The notes: generated by a model from the letters alone, not told the origin. A DNA stretch of 64,000 nucleotides from Aliivibrio_A sp016764915 (GCA_965224595.1 OZ245058.1:124001-188000), one strand, 5' to 3'; counted from the first letter of the stretch, positions 34,367-43,599 are shown. Translations and numbers: made by a program.

Positions 34367-35083
34367 ATGACTGAAGTCACCAAAAATGAATTTACCGAAG
34401 AGGGTAAAATAGTCCGCAGAATTCGCAGCTTTGTTCGTCGTGAAGGTCGTCTAACTAAAGGACAAGAGTCTGCGATGGCAGATTGCTGGCCAACCATGGG
34501 CATCGATTTTAAAGAAGATAAGCTGGTATGGTCTGAGGTTTTTGGTAATGACAACCCAGTGGTTCTTGAGGTTGGTTTTGGTATGGGCGCTACTTTAGTT
34601 GAAATGGCTCAAAAATCACCGGAAAAAAACTTTGTAGGCATTGAGGTTCATCGCCCTGGTGTGGGTGGTTGTTTAAGCCTTGCACGTGACGCGGGAATTA
34701 CTAACCTACGTATTATGTGTCACGACGCAGTGGAAGTTTTTGACCACATGATCCCTGAAAACAGTGTAATAACACTTCAACTGTTCTTCCCAGACCCATG
34801 GCACAAAACCCGCCATCATAAGCGTCGCATTGTGAAATTAGAGTTTGCAGAGATGATTCGCTCAAAACTAACCATCGGTGGTGTATTTCATATGGCGACC
34901 GATTGGGAAAATTACGCTGAGCATATGGTAACAGTGATGAATGCGGCACCAGGTTACATAAATACAGCAGTAGCAGGTGATTATATTCCACGCCCTGACG
35001 ATCGCCCTTTAACTAAGTTTGAAGCTCGTGGTCACCGTTTAGGTCATGGTGTTTGGGACATGAAATACGCAAGAGAGTTATAA
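34367..35083 (+). CDS. trmB: tRNA (guanine-N7-)-methyltransferase TrmB
   Basis: Makes m7G46 in tRNA variable loops; 238 residues from the ATG at 34367 against 239 in E. coli. It has the SAM-binding VLEVGFGMGATL, then GIEVHRPGVG and the catalytic region LFFPDPWHKTRHHKRR. The longer frame from 34307 adds an unrelated hydrophobic stretch and is rejected. mutY-trmB divergence is conserved in enteric and vibrio genomes. Confidence 0.95.
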   Translation: MTEVTKNEFTEEGKIVRRIRSFVRREGRLTKGQESAMADCWPTMGIDFKEDKLVWSEVFGNDNPVVLEVGFGMGATLVEMAQKSPEKNFVGIEVHRPGVGGCLSLARDAGITNLRIMCHDAVEVFDHMIPENSVITLQLFFPDPWHKTRHHKRRIVKLEFAEMIRSKLTIGGVFHMATDWENYAEHMVTVMNAAPGYINTAVAGDYIPRPDDRPLTKFEARGHRLGHGVWDMKYAREL

Positions 35084-35138
35084 GCGTAAAATAAAGTGCT
35101 GGTAAGCTAACAAAACTACAAATAATGATACACAAAAT

Positions 35139-35173
35139 AAGAGTCTGACGTTATGTTTGGCTCTTGTTTTTTT
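35139..35173 (+). terminator. Terminator after trmB
   Basis: AAGAGTC pairs with GGCTCTT (one T-G wobble) around a 13-base loop, then GTTTTTTT. The next gene, glsB, begins 22 bp later, so glsB would need its own promoter or read-through. Confidence 0.6.
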
Positions 35174-35195
35174 ATGACCCTGTGGAGTATCAGGA

Positions 35196-36116
35196 ATGAA
35201 ACCGACGAAAGCGCTGCTTGAAGCAATATTGAATGATGTTCGACCTTTGATTGGTTCGGGGGATGTTGCTAATTATATTCCTGCTTTGGCCGAGGTTAGT
35301 GGTCATAAATTGGGTATTGCTATCTGCTTTAATGATGGAAGGCACATTAGTGCTGGTGATGCTGATGAAGCTTTCTCAATTCAATCGATCTCTAAGGCAC
35401 TGAGCCTCACTCTGGCAATGATGCACTACCTGCCAAGTGAACTGTGGTTACGTGTTGGGAAGGAGCCATCAGGACAAGCGTTCAACTCTCTGATTCAATT
35501 AGAAATGGAAAAAGGCATCCCTCGTAATCCATTTATAAATGCTGGCGCTATTACGATTGCAGACATGCTTTATACTCGCCTATCAACACCCAAACATCGG
35601 CTGTTAGAGTTTGTCAGGAAATTATCGGGCAACTCCGCTATTGTGTATGACAAAGTGGTGGCTGATTCTGAAATGGCTCATAGCGATCGAAATGCCTCTA
35701 TCGCTTATCTAATGCGCTCTTTTGGTAATTTTGAAAACGAAGTGATGCCAGTATTGCTTAACTACTTTCATGCTTGTGCGCTGTCGATGAGTTGCTGTGA
35801 TTTAGCAAAAACCTTCAGTTACCTTGCCAATAAAGGTGTGCTACCAAGTAGTAATGAGCGAATTGTCAGTGTGACTCAATCAAAACAGATCAATGCATTA
35901 ATGGCTACGTGTGGTCTGTATGATGGTGCGGGTGAGTTCGCTTATCGGGTCGGAATGCCCGGTAAATCTGGTGTGGGTGGCGGAATAATCGCCATCGTAC
36001 CTGGTGATATGACCATTGCCGTATGGTCGCCTGAGCTTGATGCATCAGGCAACTCTCTGGCGGGTTTAAAAGCTTTAGAGCTGCTCTCCGAGCGTATTGG
36101 ACGGTCTATTTTTTAA
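35196..36116 (+). CDS. glsB: Glutaminase GlsB
   Basis: Serine-dependent beta-lactamase-like glutaminase of 306 residues that hydrolyses glutamine to glutamate and ammonia. The Ser-x-x-Lys motif is in FSIQSISKALSL, with the conserved GKEPSGQAFNS, NPFINAGAI and GMPGKSGVGGGI blocks. GGAG and AGGA precede the start. The C-terminus ends five bases from convergent hemW. Ammonia release may aid acid tolerance, as reported for E. coli YbaS. Confidence 0.94.
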   Translation: MKPTKALLEAILNDVRPLIGSGDVANYIPALAEVSGHKLGIAICFNDGRHISAGDADEAFSIQSISKALSLTLAMMHYLPSELWLRVGKEPSGQAFNSLIQLEMEKGIPRNPFINAGAITIADMLYTRLSTPKHRLLEFVRKLSGNSAIVYDKVVADSEMAHSDRNASIAYLMRSFGNFENEVMPVLLNYFHACALSMSCCDLAKTFSYLANKGVLPSSNERIVSVTQSKQINALMATCGLYDGAGEFAYRVGMPGKSGVGGGIIAIVPGDMTIAVWSPELDASGNSLAGLKALELLSERIGRSIF

Positions 36117-36121
36117 TCGTT

Positions 36122-37291
36122 CTAATCGGTGACAAAAGCGGCCAGAAGATCATTTAAGAACAGTTTTCCATGTTCGGTGATCTTCCAATGCGACTCACTC
36201 TCTTCAATGTATTTCTGTTCTAGTGCCCAATCCATGATGGGCCTGATGCTCTCCAAAGATTGTCCTGTACGCTCAATAAATTCGTTTTTAGGGCACGCTT
36301 CTAATAGTCGAAAGCGATTCATGAAAAATTCAAAGGCGAGATCAGCACACTCAACTTCTCTCTCTTCAGTGCGATAGTTTTTGGCTAACCCTTTTTCTGT
36401 TTGCGCTAAGTAGCCTCTCGGGTGTTTGATTTTTGTGGTGCGTACTATTCGTCCATCATCAAAGCTAACTTTACCGTGAGCGCCACAACCTATGCCTAGA
36501 TAGTCGCCAAAACGCCAGTAGTTAAGGTTATGTTGGCACTGAAAGCCGGGTTTGCTGTAACCCGATATTTCGTACTGCTCATAACCGGCGGCGGTTAAAC
36601 GCTGGTGGCCCTGTTCAAAAATATCCCATAAGTCATCATCATCAGGCAGAGTCGGGGTTTTAGAGTAGAACAGAGTATTGGGTTCTATTGTGAGCTGATA
36701 CCATGAGAAGTGCGGAGGATTAAGCTCAATGGCTTTATCGAGATCGCTCATGGCATCACTTATCGATTGATCGGGTAAACCATGCATTAAGTCGAGATTA
36801 AAACTGTTTAACCCCGCTTTGTGAGCGAGATTTGCGGCTGTGATGGCTTCATCTTTACCGTGAATTCGACCTAATTTTTTCAGCTTTTGATCTTGGAAGC
36901 TCTGAACACCAATAGAGATTCGATTAATGCCGGCTTGTCTAAACTCGATAAACCGCCCCGCTTCAATGGTACCGGGATTTGCTTCCATGGAAATTTCTAT
37001 CTGTTTTGAAAAAGGGATACGTTGTTCTATCGCTTGTAATAATCGACCAATTTCTGCTGCTGAAATCAGGCTAGGGGTACCGCCACCAATAAAAATTGAG
37101 TGTAACTCTCTGCGATGGTCACTCAGTTTATAGCGAGCTAAATCAACATCGAGATCGTCAATCAGTGCATCAATGTATTGCTCTTCAGGGATATTGCCTT
37201 TAAGAGCATGAGAGTTAAAGTCGCAATACGGACACTTCTGCACACACCAAGGGATATGTACATAGAGACTAAGTGGTGGTGGGGTTAACAT
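36122..37291 (-). CDS. hemW: Heme chaperone HemW (radical SAM)
   Basis: Radical SAM protein of 389 residues, often annotated as oxygen-independent coproporphyrinogen oxidase. The cluster ligands are Cys16, Cys20 and Cys23 in HIPWCVQKCPYCDF; it lacks the fourth Cys of true HemN, which supports the HemW assignment. GGGTPS, and NLDLMHGLPDQ are also conserved. It starts six bases after rdgB, the usual rdgB-hemW pair. Confidence 0.94.
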   Translation of the reverse strand: MLTPPPLSLYVHIPWCVQKCPYCDFNSHALKGNIPEEQYIDALIDDLDVDLARYKLSDHRRELHSIFIGGGTPSLISAAEIGRLLQAIEQRIPFSKQIEISMEANPGTIEAGRFIEFRQAGINRISIGVQSFQDQKLKKLGRIHGKDEAITAANLAHKAGLNSFNLDLMHGLPDQSISDAMSDLDKAIELNPPHFSWYQLTIEPNTLFYSKTPTLPDDDDLWDIFEQGHQRLTAAGYEQYEISGYSKPGFQCQHNLNYWRFGDYLGIGCGAHGKVSFDDGRIVRTTKIKHPRGYLAQTEKGLAKNYRTEEREVECADLAFEFFMNRFRLLEACPKNEFIERTGQSLESIRPIMDWALEQKYIEESESHWKITEHGKLFLNDLLAAFVTD

Positions 37292-37297
37292 CAGTGG

Positions 37298-37891
37298 TTA
37301 TGCCTCTTTTAGTGCTGCAAACAGCTTTTTCAGGGCTTGCCCACGATGGGAGTGTTGTTTTTTTTGCGTTGCATCAAATTGAGCAGAAGTGCATTGCTGC
37401 TCCTCTAACCAAAATATAGGGTCATAACCAAAGCCATTTTCGCCGTGAGCTTGGGTGGCAATACGGCCTTCCCATTTTCCATGGCAGACAAGAGGGGTTG
37501 GATCATTTTCGTGCTTCATTAGTACCAACACACAGTGAAATCGAGCCGTTCTAAGTGGCTCAGGAACGCCCTCCATAGCTTCAAGCAGTTTTTCTAGGTT
37601 CTGTTGGTCAGTGGCATCATTACCTGCGTAACGGGCTGAATAGATGCCAGGAGCGCCTTTTAAGTAATCCACTTCCAATCCAGAATCGTCAGCAATAGCA
37701 GCCAAACCCGTCTCTTTCGCAGCATGACGAGCTTTGATGATGGCATTTTCAATAAAAGTAGTACCTGTCTCTTCAACATCAGATACGTTGAACTCGCTTT
37801 GAGCGGAGACATCGAAACCAAAGTCAGACAGTAGATCTGCCATCTCTTTTACTTTGCCTTGGTTGCCTGTCGCTAATACGATTTTGTTCAT
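37298..37891 (-). CDS. rdgB: Non-canonical purine NTP pyrophosphatase RdgB
   Basis: House-cleaning enzyme of 197 residues that hydrolyses dITP and XTP. Visible are ATGNQGKVKEM at the N-terminus, ADDSGLEVDYLKGAPGIYSARYAG and GFGYDPIFW. It forms an operon with hemW downstream and the DUF4426 gene upstream. Confidence 0.95.
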   Translation of the reverse strand: MNKIVLATGNQGKVKEMADLLSDFGFDVSAQSEFNVSDVEETGTTFIENAIIKARHAAKETGLAAIADDSGLEVDYLKGAPGIYSARYAGNDATDQQNLEKLLEAMEGVPEPLRTARFHCVLVLMKHENDPTPLVCHGKWEGRIATQAHGENGFGYDPIFWLEEQQCTSAQFDATQKKQHSHRGQALKKLFAALKEA

Positions 37892-37931
37892 TAATGTGCT
37901 CCTAACTGCGAATGGGTAATGATGTGAGAAA

Positions 37932-38360
37932 TTAATTATCGGTGTAAAATTTTTGATTAAAGGTGATGTTACCGCTGCCTTTTAAACCGGATGAAACATC
38001 GATTTTCAAGGTATAGATCTCTTCATTAACAAACGGTAGCTCAGCAATATAATAGACTGCATTAGCCTCTTTAATCTCTCTGAATTTTAAAGATTTAATC
38101 GTGCCCAGCAAATTCTTGGCTGTTCCTTTTACTATGCCCGTTATAGCGGGTTTTCCTACTTGAGAACGGTCTAATATGGTGACGTTAATTAACGCGTTAT
38201 AACCACTGCGTTTGATCTTATATTGACGAGTGATTTCCGGAGGAATGATGGTAGAGGTAAAAGCAGAGTAGTGAACCTCTAGATCTTTAATCTGTTTAAA
38301 CTGCTCAGCAACTGCGCTCTGAGACAATACCAATAATAGCAGTGATAGGAATATTTTCAT
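37932..38360 (-). CDS. DUF4426 family exported protein
   Basis: Secreted protein of 142 residues with a signal peptide ending at AVA/EQF (about residue 18). The mature part is the DUF4426 type of beta-rich domain found between yggU and rdgB in vibrios and related marine gamma-proteobacteria. The function is unknown; a periplasmic location follows from the signal peptide. No cysteines suggest disulfides. Confidence 0.8.
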   Translation of the reverse strand: MKIFLSLLLLVLSQSAVAEQFKQIKDLEVHYSAFTSTIIPPEITRQYKIKRSGYNALINVTILDRSQVGKPAITGIVKGTAKNLLGTIKSLKFREIKEANAVYYIAELPFVNEEIYTLKIDVSSGLKGSGNITFNQKFYTDN

Positions 38361-38386
38361 GACGTTCCTTTGAGGGATATATGAAG

Positions 38387-38405
38387 AAGCCGACTAAGTC
38401 GGCTT
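38387..38405 (-). other. Hairpin between yggU and the DUF4426 gene
   Basis: AAGCCGAC and GTCGGCTT pair around a three-base loop. The minus-strand T tract is poor, so it may attenuate or stabilise mRNA ends rather than fully terminate. Confidence 0.5.
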
Positions 38406-38419
38406 ATTTTTAAAGATGT

Positions 38420-38713
38420 TCAGAGTAAATTATATATGATCTCAGGGATCTGTTCCGGTTTATGAACCCGAACCTGCTTATGTCTACCTAGCTCCCCTTT
38501 TTCAATCACGATTTTACTTTTTGCTACCTTAAATTGTTTCGCTAAATATTTGGTTAAGTGGCCATTGGCTTTACCATCAATAGGAGGCGCGGTAATCGCA
38601 ATCTTTAACTCATCACCATGCAGCCCAACAATCTGATCTCGACTTGCTTTGGGCTGAATATAGAGTCTAAGAATGAGATCCTCACACTCTTTTTTAATGG
38701 CAACGGCACTCAT
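38420..38713 (-). CDS. yggU: DUF167 family protein YggU
   Basis: Small conserved protein of 97 residues. The family pattern LYIQPKASRDQIVGLHG, followed by ITAPPIDGKANGHL, is clear. No biochemical function is established. It starts four bases after yggT and is part of the conserved yggS-proC-yggT-yggU run. Confidence 0.92.
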   Translation of the reverse strand: MSAVAIKKECEDLILRLYIQPKASRDQIVGLHGDELKIAITAPPIDGKANGHLTKYLAKQFKVAKSKIVIEKGELGRHKQVRVHKPEQIPEIIYNLL

Positions 38714-38716
38714 TAA

Positions 38717-39283
38717 TTACAGACCAAACCAATTAATACCAAACAGTGTTCCGACGAGATCGCCCATCAAGAAGTTAGCAAACTGCAGCACAATAAACAG
38801 CACGAGCACACTTAAATCAAAACCACCCATATCGGGTAGGATTTTACGAATTGGCGCTAGAAGAGGTTCTGTTAATTGATTCATCACATACTCAACAGGA
38901 CTGCGCCCTTGGCTAACCCAACTTAGAATGGCTCTTACCAGAAGTACCCAAAATAGTAAGCCGCCAGCTGCTTTAATTAAGGCCAGAGCACCGATAATTA
39001 AAAAGAATGGAGAGAAAGTGATACCACCTGCTGCAATGAGCTGCATCAGTACAAATTTCAAGGTACATAGTACGTAGGCAAATGTAATTGTAGCCAGATC
39101 GATGCTACCGATAGCCGGTATCACTCGACGCAAAGGCGCAACAATCGGTTGTGTCGCTTTAACAATAAATTGCGAAAATGGATTGTAGAAATCTGCTCGA
39201 CTGGCTTGTAGCCAAACACGAAGCAGTACTACCATGATGTAGATGTCAAAAAAAGTATTCACTAGAAAATTCATTGCGTTCAT
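38717..39283 (-). CDS. yggT: YggT family membrane protein
   Basis: Inner-membrane protein of 188 residues with two YGGT repeats, each holding hydrophobic helices and an amphipathic loop: SQFIVKATQPIVAPLRRVIP in the first and MNQLTEPLLAPIRKILP in the second. YggT proteins are linked to osmotic or potassium tolerance and to division in some organisms. It follows proC by twelve bases. Confidence 0.92.
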   Translation of the reverse strand: MNAMNFLVNTFFDIYIMVVLLRVWLQASRADFYNPFSQFIVKATQPIVAPLRRVIPAIGSIDLATITFAYVLCTLKFVLMQLIAAGGITFSPFFLIIGALALIKAAGGLLFWVLLVRAILSWVSQGRSPVEYVMNQLTEPLLAPIRKILPDMGGFDLSVLVLFIVLQFANFLMGDLVGTLFGINWFGL

Positions 39284-39295
39284 ATTGGCTTAACC

Positions 39296-40114
39296 TTAAA
39301 ACTGTTTTTCCATCTCTTCTGCTCTGATTACCGCAGCTTGCATCGCTTGGGCAACCGTATCGCTCAGATTATGTTGATTAAAAATACGTATCGCCTCAGC
39401 TGTGGCGCCACCTTTTGATGTTACTTGTTCGCGTAATGTACCAAGTTCTGTTTCTGAGTTTGCAACCACTAACTCTGCAGCGCCTAATGCTGTCTGTTGA
39501 ACTAGTAGTCTTGCTGTATTGGCATCAAATCCTTGTTTGATCGCTTCAGCTTGCATTGCTTCCATAAAAAGGAAAAAGTATGCAGGTGCACTACCCGCTG
39601 CGGCAATAATGGCATTAATACCGGACTCTTGCTCAACCCAGCAAACCTCACCAACCGCAGACATTAAGTGTGAAGCGAACTCTTTATCACTGTTATTGAT
39701 GCTTGGAATGGCGTAAAGACCACTCATCCCCTTACCTACCAACGATGGGGTGTTGGGCATGACACGTACTATATTTAATGGGGACGCAAACATCTCATTT
39801 AAACGTTGAGCACAAATTCCCGCTGCGATTGATATAACTAACTTGCCAGAAAAGTCGATGATCTGCAGCTCTTTGGCGACAGTCTCCATCATTTGTGGTT
39901 TCACCGCGAGAATAATCACTTCAGCATCATTAGCTGCAACAATATTGTTGGCATTGACATTAATACCGTAACAGCTGGAGAGATGCTCTCTGGATGAGTC
40001 ACTTGGTGCCGTCGCTGTGATTTTTTCTGCAGGGTAACCACTGCTGATTAAACCCGCAATAATAGAGCGAGCCATATTTCCAGCGCCAATAAAGGTAATT
40101 TTACGATGTTCCAT
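39296..40114 (-). CDS. proC: Pyrroline-5-carboxylate reductase ProC
   Basis: Last step of proline synthesis, 272 residues from the ATG at 40114, which has GGGA upstream; the longer frame overlaps yggS and is rejected. The NADPH fold FIGAGNMA is at the N-terminus, with VMPNTPSLVGKGM and the C-terminal signature LREQVTSKGGATAEAI. It follows yggS, which affects PLP and amino acid balance. Confidence 0.95.
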   Translation of the reverse strand: MEHRKITFIGAGNMARSIIAGLISSGYPAEKITATAPSDSSREHLSSCYGINVNANNIVAANDAEVIILAVKPQMMETVAKELQIIDFSGKLVISIAAGICAQRLNEMFASPLNIVRVMPNTPSLVGKGMSGLYAIPSINNSDKEFASHLMSAVGEVCWVEQESGINAIIAAAGSAPAYFFLFMEAMQAEAIKQGFDANTARLLVQQTALGAAELVVANSETELGTLREQVTSKGGATAEAIRIFNQHNLSDTVAQAMQAAVIRAEEMEKQF

Positions 40115-40163
40115 CTCAATCCCTGTATATTTATATAGATAAAAAGTTATTGATGGCAGTATG

Positions 40164-40871
40164 TTACTGCTTTGAATAGTCTCTTGCACCAAAAATTGCA
40201 GTTCCAATTCTTATCATGGTTGAGCCTGCTTCAATTGCGGCTTCCATATCGCCACTCATTCCCATCGAGAGAGTATCAATATTTTTGAACTGCTGTTGTA
40301 ACCGATTTTGCAATTTTGATAAAGCGACAAATGAAACAAGTTGTTGCTGATAATCCGAGACATTTTCTGGAATAGCCATTAAACCGCGCAGTTGCAAGTT
40401 TGGCATCTCACTAATGGTTTGAGCCAGTGCGAAGATTTGATCTTCTGTTGCCCCTGATTTGCTCTCTTCACCACTAATGTTAACTTGAATCAGCACTTGC
40501 AGTGGAGGGGAGTTTTCCGGTCTCTGATTATTTAGGCGCTGCGCTATTTTGGTTCGTTCTATGGTGTGCACCCAGTCGAAGTTCTCTGCTATTAGTTTGG
40601 TTTTATTTGACTGTATTGGGCCAATAAAGTGCCAAGTGATCTCGCGGTTTGAGTGTTGTTGATTAAAGAAGTGAACTTTCTCGACCCCCTCTTGAACATA
40701 GTTCTCTCCGAAAGCCCGTTGACCAGCGTCAAGAGCACTCTCTAAAGCTTCAATTGGCTTGGTTTTACTGACGGCTAACACTTGCACATCATTGATTGCT
40801 CGGCCGCACTTTTTCTCAAATTCATGAACTTGATTAATGACGTTTGTGAGATTTTGTTTGATACTAGTCAT
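40164..40871 (-). CDS. yggS: PLP homeostasis protein YggS
   Basis: PLP-binding regulatory protein of the YBL036C/PLPBP family, 235 residues. The PLP lysine is in VLAVSKTKP near residue 36; FGENYVQEG, WHFIGPIQSNK, and the phosphate-binding SMGMSGDMEAAI with GSTMIRIGTAIFG are all present. It starts only 23 bp from divergent pilT, an arrangement shared by many gamma-proteobacteria. Confidence 0.95.
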   Translation of the reverse strand: MTSIKQNLTNVINQVHEFEKKCGRAINDVQVLAVSKTKPIEALESALDAGQRAFGENYVQEGVEKVHFFNQQHSNREITWHFIGPIQSNKTKLIAENFDWVHTIERTKIAQRLNNQRPENSPPLQVLIQVNISGEESKSGATEDQIFALAQTISEMPNLQLRGLMAIPENVSDYQQQLVSFVALSKLQNRLQQQFKNIDTLSMGMSGDMEAAIEAGSTMIRIGTAIFGARDYSKQ

Positions 40872-40894
40872 AATGGCTTTTTTAAGGACTCTTT

Positions 40895-41935
40895 ATGGAT
40901 ATCACCGAACTTTTGGACTTCAGTGTAAAACAAAATGCATCAGATCTACATCTCTCAGCAGGGGTTCCGCCGATGGTGAGAGTGGATGGTGATGTGAGAA
41001 AGTTAACTTTACCACCATTTTCTCACTCTGACGTTCACCGTTTAGTATTTGATATCATGAATGATGCGCAAAGAAGTGAGTTTGAAGAGAAACTGGAAGT
41101 CGATTTCTCCTTTGAATTGCCATCTGTGGGGCGATTTAGGGTAAATGCGTTTAACCAATCCCGTGGTTGCGCGGCAGTATTTAGAACTATTCCAATGGTG
41201 ATCCCCACGTTAGAAGAGCTGTCAGCACCTGAAATTTTCTCTCAAATTGCCAACTATCAAAAAGGGCTAGTGTTGATCACAGGACCTACTGGGTCGGGTA
41301 AATCAACAACACTGGCAGCGATGGTGGATTACATTAATGAGCGCACCAATAAGCATATATTAACCATTGAAGACCCGATAGAATTTGTCCATAACAATAA
41401 AAAATGTCTAATTAACCAACGAGAAGTGCACCGAGATACTCACTCTTTTAGTGCTGCTCTGCGTTCTGCGCTTCGTGAAGACCCCGATGTTATTTTAGTC
41501 GGAGAGCTTCGAGATCAAGAGACCATTAGTTTAGCGTTAACCGCAGCGGAAACTGGTCATTTAGTGTTTGGAACCTTGCACACCAGCTCTGCCGCCAAAA
41601 CCATAGATCGTATTATTGATGTATTCCCAGGTAATGATAAGTCTATGGTTCGTTCAATGCTTTCTGAGTCTTTAAAAGCGGTGGTCGCGCAGATATTATT
41701 AAAACGAATCGGTGGTGGTCGAGTTGCTTGTCATGAAATCATGATTGCCAATCCGGCGATTCGAAATTTAATTCGCGAAGATAAAGTGCCACAGATGAAC
41801 TCTATTATTCAAACCGGTGTCTCTAGCGGCATGCAAACCATGGAGCAAGCGGCCAATAAATTATTGAGTCAAGGCATTGTTGATCAGCAAGAGGTGAACT
41901 TAAAAGTAGAGATCACCGCTAAATTTGGCTTTTAG
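40895..41935 (+). CDS. pilT: Type IV pilus retraction ATPase PilT
   Basis: Hexameric ATPase of 346 residues that depolymerises pili and drives twitching and DNA uptake. A PAS-like N-terminal domain (NASDLHLSAGVPPMVRVDG) precedes Walker A GPTGSGKST near residue 135. The Asp and His boxes and Walker B DVILVGELRD, plus the family motif LRSALREDPD, follow. It lacks the PilB zinc site. GGACTCTTT precedes the ATG. pilU follows after twelve bases. Confidence 0.96.
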   Translation: MDITELLDFSVKQNASDLHLSAGVPPMVRVDGDVRKLTLPPFSHSDVHRLVFDIMNDAQRSEFEEKLEVDFSFELPSVGRFRVNAFNQSRGCAAVFRTIPMVIPTLEELSAPEIFSQIANYQKGLVLITGPTGSGKSTTLAAMVDYINERTNKHILTIEDPIEFVHNNKKCLINQREVHRDTHSFSAALRSALREDPDVILVGELRDQETISLALTAAETGHLVFGTLHTSSAAKTIDRIIDVFPGNDKSMVRSMLSESLKAVVAQILLKRIGGGRVACHEIMIANPAIRNLIREDKVPQMNSIIQTGVSSGMQTMEQAANKLLSQGIVDQQEVNLKVEITAKFGF

Positions 41936-41947
41936 AGGAGGAACATT

Positions 41948-43054
41948 ATGTTGCTAGTTGACCTGTTAAAGCAGATGCAAACCGACCAAGCTTCCGATCT
42001 CTATATTACGGTAGATTCACCCTGTTTATTAAAAGTGGATGGTAAACTTAAACCGGTTGGAAATTTGCTAGGTAAAGCTCAGGTGGAAAGCTTGCTCTTA
42101 CAGATGATGGACAGTGAGCGTCACCAAGAGTTTCATCGGACTTTAGAAGCAAACTTTGCATTGGTTGAAGAGTTTGGCCGGTTTCGAGTCAGTGCTTTTT
42201 GGCAGCGTGAGTTACCAGGAGCGGTTATTCGAAAAATTGAGACTCAGATACCGACCATGGATGAATTATCTCTTCCTAAGATAATGCAGGAGTTATCGGT
42301 TGCAAAAAGAGGATTGATTTTGGTGGTTGGCGCAACGGGGTCTGGCAAATCAACATCAATGGCGGCAATGACAGGTTATCGTAATCAACATTGCAGTGGT
42401 CATATTCTCACAGTGGAAGACCCTATTGAGTTTGTGCACCCTCACAATAATTGCATTGTGACTCAACGAGAGGTGGGGCTAGATACTGAAAGTTATGAAG
42501 TGGCACTCAAGAACTCGTTAAGACAAGCGCCTGATATGATTTTAATTGGGGAGATCCGCAGCCAAGAGACGATGGAGTTTGCGATGATGTTTGCCGAAAC
42601 AGGACACCTTTGCATGGCAACCTTGCATGCAAATAATGCCAACCAAGCACTGGAACGCATTTTACACTTAGTGCCAAAAGACAGTAGAGAGCAGTTTCTG
42701 TTTGATCTGTCGTTAAATTTAAAAGGGATAATTGCCCAGCAGTTGATTGTTGATGCAAACGGCAAAGGTAGACACGCTGCTTTCGAAGTGTTGTTGAATA
42801 CGCCAAGAGTCTCTGAGCTGATTCGTAAGGGAGATTTAAACGAATTAAAACCAACAATGGCAAAATCAATCGAAGCGGGCATGTCAACTTTTGAACAATC
42901 CCTGTTTGAGCTAACGATAGCGGGAAAAATTTCGGAACAAGATGCTCTACACAGTGCAGATTCTGCCAACGATTTACGATTAATGCTGAAAACAAAAAAA
43001 GGGGAAGGATACAGCACCGGAAGCCTTGATAACATTGAGGTTGATATGAATTAG
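41948..43054 (+). CDS. pilU: PilT-dependent retraction ATPase PilU
   Basis: PilT paralogue of 368 residues. Walker A is GATGSGKST near residue 130, with Walker B DMILIGEIRS and the PilU-type start LLKQMQTDQASDLYITVDSP. It works with PilT to raise retraction force. AGGAGG sits immediately upstream. Two long antisense frames over its 3' half are shadows of its codon use. Confidence 0.95.
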   Translation: MLLVDLLKQMQTDQASDLYITVDSPCLLKVDGKLKPVGNLLGKAQVESLLLQMMDSERHQEFHRTLEANFALVEEFGRFRVSAFWQRELPGAVIRKIETQIPTMDELSLPKIMQELSVAKRGLILVVGATGSGKSTSMAAMTGYRNQHCSGHILTVEDPIEFVHPHNNCIVTQREVGLDTESYEVALKNSLRQAPDMILIGEIRSQETMEFAMMFAETGHLCMATLHANNANQALERILHLVPKDSREQFLFDLSLNLKGIIAQQLIVDANGKGRHAAFEVLLNTPRVSELIRKGDLNELKPTMAKSIEAGMSTFEQSLFELTIAGKISEQDALHSADSANDLRLMLKTKKGEGYSTGSLDNIEVDMN

Positions 43055-43336
43055 TGATGCTAAAAATCGCACTATCACTTAAGGATTACATGGTTTTTTT
43101 TAAAAAAGATAAAAAAAAGCTATTCTTGGGCAATGATTGTGATAGCATACGTCTCGTGCCTGCAATACAGTTCTTGTTTATATGCAACATTATATGTTTT
43201 AGAAAACCTTCGATGTACTGTTAATCTAGTTCGTTGTTATGAAGCTTTCCAATCATAGTAATCGTCACATAAATAATTCTATTACTGGCTAAAACGCATA
43301 TTGCGAATTATTTTATTGAAAAAATTGGAGACATTC
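43055..43336 (+). other. Long AT-rich leader region upstream of the cold-shock gene
   Basis: This 282-bp gap between pilU and the csp gene has no terminator hairpin for pilU that I can see. Cold-shock genes often have long structured 5' leaders that change fold with temperature; this region may hold one. I could not identify a cold-box sequence or a secure promoter. Confidence 0.45.
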
Positions 43337-43546
43337 ATGTCTAAAACAACTGGTATCGTTAAGTGGTTTAACGAAGAGAAAGGTTTCGGCTTCATTACTC
43401 AAGACAACGGCGGCGCTGACGTATTCGTACATTTCCGTGCTATCGCTTCTGAGGGTTTCAAAACTCTTGCTGAAGGCCAAAAAGTGTCTTTTGAAGTAGA
43501 ACAAGGCCAGAAAGGCCCACAAGCTGCAAACGTTGTAGCTATCTAA
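43337..43546 (+). CDS. CspA-family cold-shock protein
   Basis: Single cold-shock domain of 69 residues. The start [20 protein letters not shown] contains RNP1 (KGFGFI), and RNP2 is VFVHF. Such proteins bind single-stranded nucleic acid and melt RNA structure. The ATG at 43337 has GGAG seven bases upstream; the longer frame from 43301 is rejected. Whether it is cold-induced or constitutive (CspE/CspC-like) cannot be told from sequence. Confidence 0.95.
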
Positions 43547-43572
43547 TTTTAAGATTTAATTCTTAAAATAAC

Positions 43573-43599
43573 AAAATGTCGGCATTGCCGGCATTTTTT
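43573..43599 (+). terminator. Terminator after the cold-shock gene
   Basis: AAAATGTCGGC and GCCGGCATTTT pair with one T-G wobble around a three-base loop, with six T at the end. Confidence 0.88.

Noticed and set aside
42493..43035. Two long antisense frames (180 and 162 codons) opposite the 3' half of pilU
   Set aside because: They lack ribosome binding sites and family similarity, and pilU is certain on the plus strand. Their length follows from pilU codon use.
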